Part shown: positions 62,920 through 64,000 of the stretch, piece by piece | Layout of the letters: every line of letters starts with the position of its first letter | Position numbering within the stretch: position 1 is the stretch's first letter | From: JAFGNV01 sp964612485 | GTDB taxonomy: Bacteria; Chloroflexota; Anaerolineae; 4572-78; J111 | DNA length: 64,000 nucleotides | Direction: 5' to 3' | Assembly: GCA_964612485.1 (NCBI GenBank) | Contig: CAZTFF010000004.1 | Location: 1 to 64,000, forward strand | Program-made: the position numbers and the translations under genes | Notes under the pieces: generated by a model | What the model was told of the DNA's origin: nothing | Seen by the model: the letters and a program-made list of their open reading frames with translations, nothing else | The model's database searches: none

Positions 62920-64000
62920 ATGATCCTCAAGAAAGTACAAAGTATATATCAAGAATATCCCGGCACCTTCTGGACGCTGTTGGGCGCATCTTTTATCGAC
63001 CGGCTGGGCGGAGCGTTGATGTTTCCCTTCTTTGCCCTGTACGTAACGCAAAAATTTGGCGTGGGCATGACCCAGGTGGGCATTATGTTTGCCATCTTCG
63101 CCGTGATGAACGTGGCCGGCAGCATGCTGGGCGGCGCCCTGGCCGATAAATTGGGCCGGCGCTGGATGACTATTTTTGGTTTGTTGGCCAGCGCGATGAG
63201 CAGTGTGGCTATGGGCCTGGTTAATGAATTGTGGTTATTCTACGTGGTGGCCGGAGCGGTTGGTTTATTGGCCGAAACCGGCGCGCCGGCCCGGCAGGCC
63301 ATGGTGGCCGATCTATTACCGGCAGAAAAACGAGCCGAAGGCTACGGCATGTTCCGGGTGGTCTTTAACTTTGCCGTGGCGATTGGCCCCATGATCGGCG
63401 GATTTCTGGCGGTCTATTCGTTCCTCTACCTGTTCATCGCCGATGCGATTGCCAGCACCATCACGGCTTTTATCGTTTACCTGGCCATTCCCGAAACCAA
63501 GCCGGCCGACACCACCGGCCAGCCGGAGCAAAGCCTGGTACAAACGCTGTCGGGTTATGGGGTTGTGCTGCGAGATTATACTTATATGGCCTTTCTTGTT
63601 GTATCGCTCCTGGCAACCATCGTCTACATTCAAATGAACAGCACCTTATCGGTGTATTTGCGCGATATGCATAACGTATCGCCCCAGGGCTTTGGCTACA
63701 TTTTGAGCCTCAATGCGGGCATGGTGGTATTGTTCCAATTTTGGATCACCCGCCGCCTTTCCAGCTACGCGCCGATGGTGATGATGGCGCTGGGCACGGC
63801 CCTGGTGGGCGTTGGATTTGTGATGTACGGCTTTGTGACCACGTTTGTCTGGTTTATGCTGGCGATGGTGGTCATTACCCTGGGGGAAATGGTGATTGTT
63901 CCGGTGGCGCAGGCGTTGGCCGCCCAGTTTGCCCCGGAAAATATGCGCGGGCGCTACATGGCGATGTTTGGCTTCAGCTGGACCTTGCCTGTGGCTATTG
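62920..64000 (+). CDS. MFS transporter (cut off by the window end)
   Basis: A major facilitator superfamily permease, of which the first 360 codons are inside the window. Starts MILKKVQSIYQEYPGTFWTL; the ATG at 62920 has GAGG 7 nt upstream. The loop 2-3 motif is GGALADKLGRRWM, typical of the drug/proton antiporters (DHA1, MdtH-like). At least nine helices are seen, and the reading frame is open to the end of the window. Substrate unknown. Confidence 0.88.
   Translation, partial: MILKKVQSIYQEYPGTFWTLLGASFIDRLGGALMFPFFALYVTQKFGVGMTQVGIMFAIFAVMNVAGSMLGGALADKLGRRWMTIFGLLASAMSSVAMGLVNELWLFYVVAGAVGLLAETGAPARQAMVADLLPAEKRAEGYGMFRVVFNFAVAIGPMIGGFLAVYSFLYLFIADAIASTITAFIVYLAIPETKPADTTGQPEQSLVQTLSGYGVVLRDYTYMAFLVVSLLATIVYIQMNSTLSVYLRDMHNVSPQGFGYILSLNAGMVVLFQFWITRRLSSYAPMVMMALGTALVGVGFVMYGFVTTFVWFMLAMVVITLGEMVIVPVAQALAAQFAPENMRGRYMAMFGFSWTLPVAI

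Overview
The window is about 64 kb of a bacterial chromosome, most likely from a metagenome-assembled Chloroflexota genome (Anaerolineae-like; this placement is inference). Supporting signs are HrcA/CIRCE control of groESL, a T-box leader in front of thrS, many extracellular proteins with Thr/Pro linkers and dockerin or cohesin modules, an L31 protein with a C-terminal extension, and SD-led ATG, GTG and TTG starts. The assembly contains one 100-N scaffold gap (34639-34738). It lies between two identical 55-bp copies, so it is an assembler artefact inside a single gene.

Layout. 0.1-6.1 kb: murA (active-site Cys replaced by Asp), a SAM hydroxide adenosyltransferase, a Na+/Ca2+ exchanger and two tandem S41 (CtpA-like) proteases. 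6.4-17.8 kb, all on the minus strand: a secreted subtilisin lipoprotein, a tyrosine recombinase, a dead insertion sequence with about 46-bp inverted ends that itself carries a 169-bp foldback insertion, and a four-gene cohesin/dockerin cluster (PGRP-cohesin-dockerin, dockerin, membrane-anchored cohesin, cohesin-dockerin). 18.6-22.8 kb: sucC-sucD-cca-FHA operon. 22.9-33.9 kb: ABC exporter with an ABC2-SpoIIM fusion permease, prepilin peptidase, acylphosphatase-like protein, LysM/beta-propeller protein, UbiB-type kinase, SppA, pyrimidine-nucleoside phosphorylase. 33.9-43.6 kb: RCK potassium channel, dnaK, a zinc peptidase, HtrA, thymidine kinase, ribosomal L31, L27 and L21, and groES-groEL with a promoter between two CIRCE operators. 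44-50.5 kb: a trypsin-like protease and its orphan N-domain paralogue, a membrane protease-like fusion (CPBP plus subtilisin), and a converging HprK-like/PqqD-like/nucleotidyltransferase-like operon. 50.6-57.2 kb: T-box-controlled operon with thrS, an AT-rich pair of unknown genes, an FmdB zinc ribbon and a DUF1015 protein. 57.3-64 kb: atypical response regulator, two related tiny proteins, a GT-C glycosyltransferase with an SGNH hydrolase, and a truncated MFS transporter.

Themes. The window is rich in envelope proteolysis and extracellular assembly (S41 x2, S8 x2, HtrA, SppA, zinc peptidase, trypsin-like). Protein-quality genes use clear stress or amino-acid regulatory elements. Nearly every second intergenic gap contains a palindrome built from short, near-repeated words, and the word set differs from gap to gap. 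The strongest candidates for something undescribed are the cohesin/dockerin surface assembly, the CPBP-subtilisin fusion next to a PqqD/HprK-like operon, and the intergenic palindrome collection.
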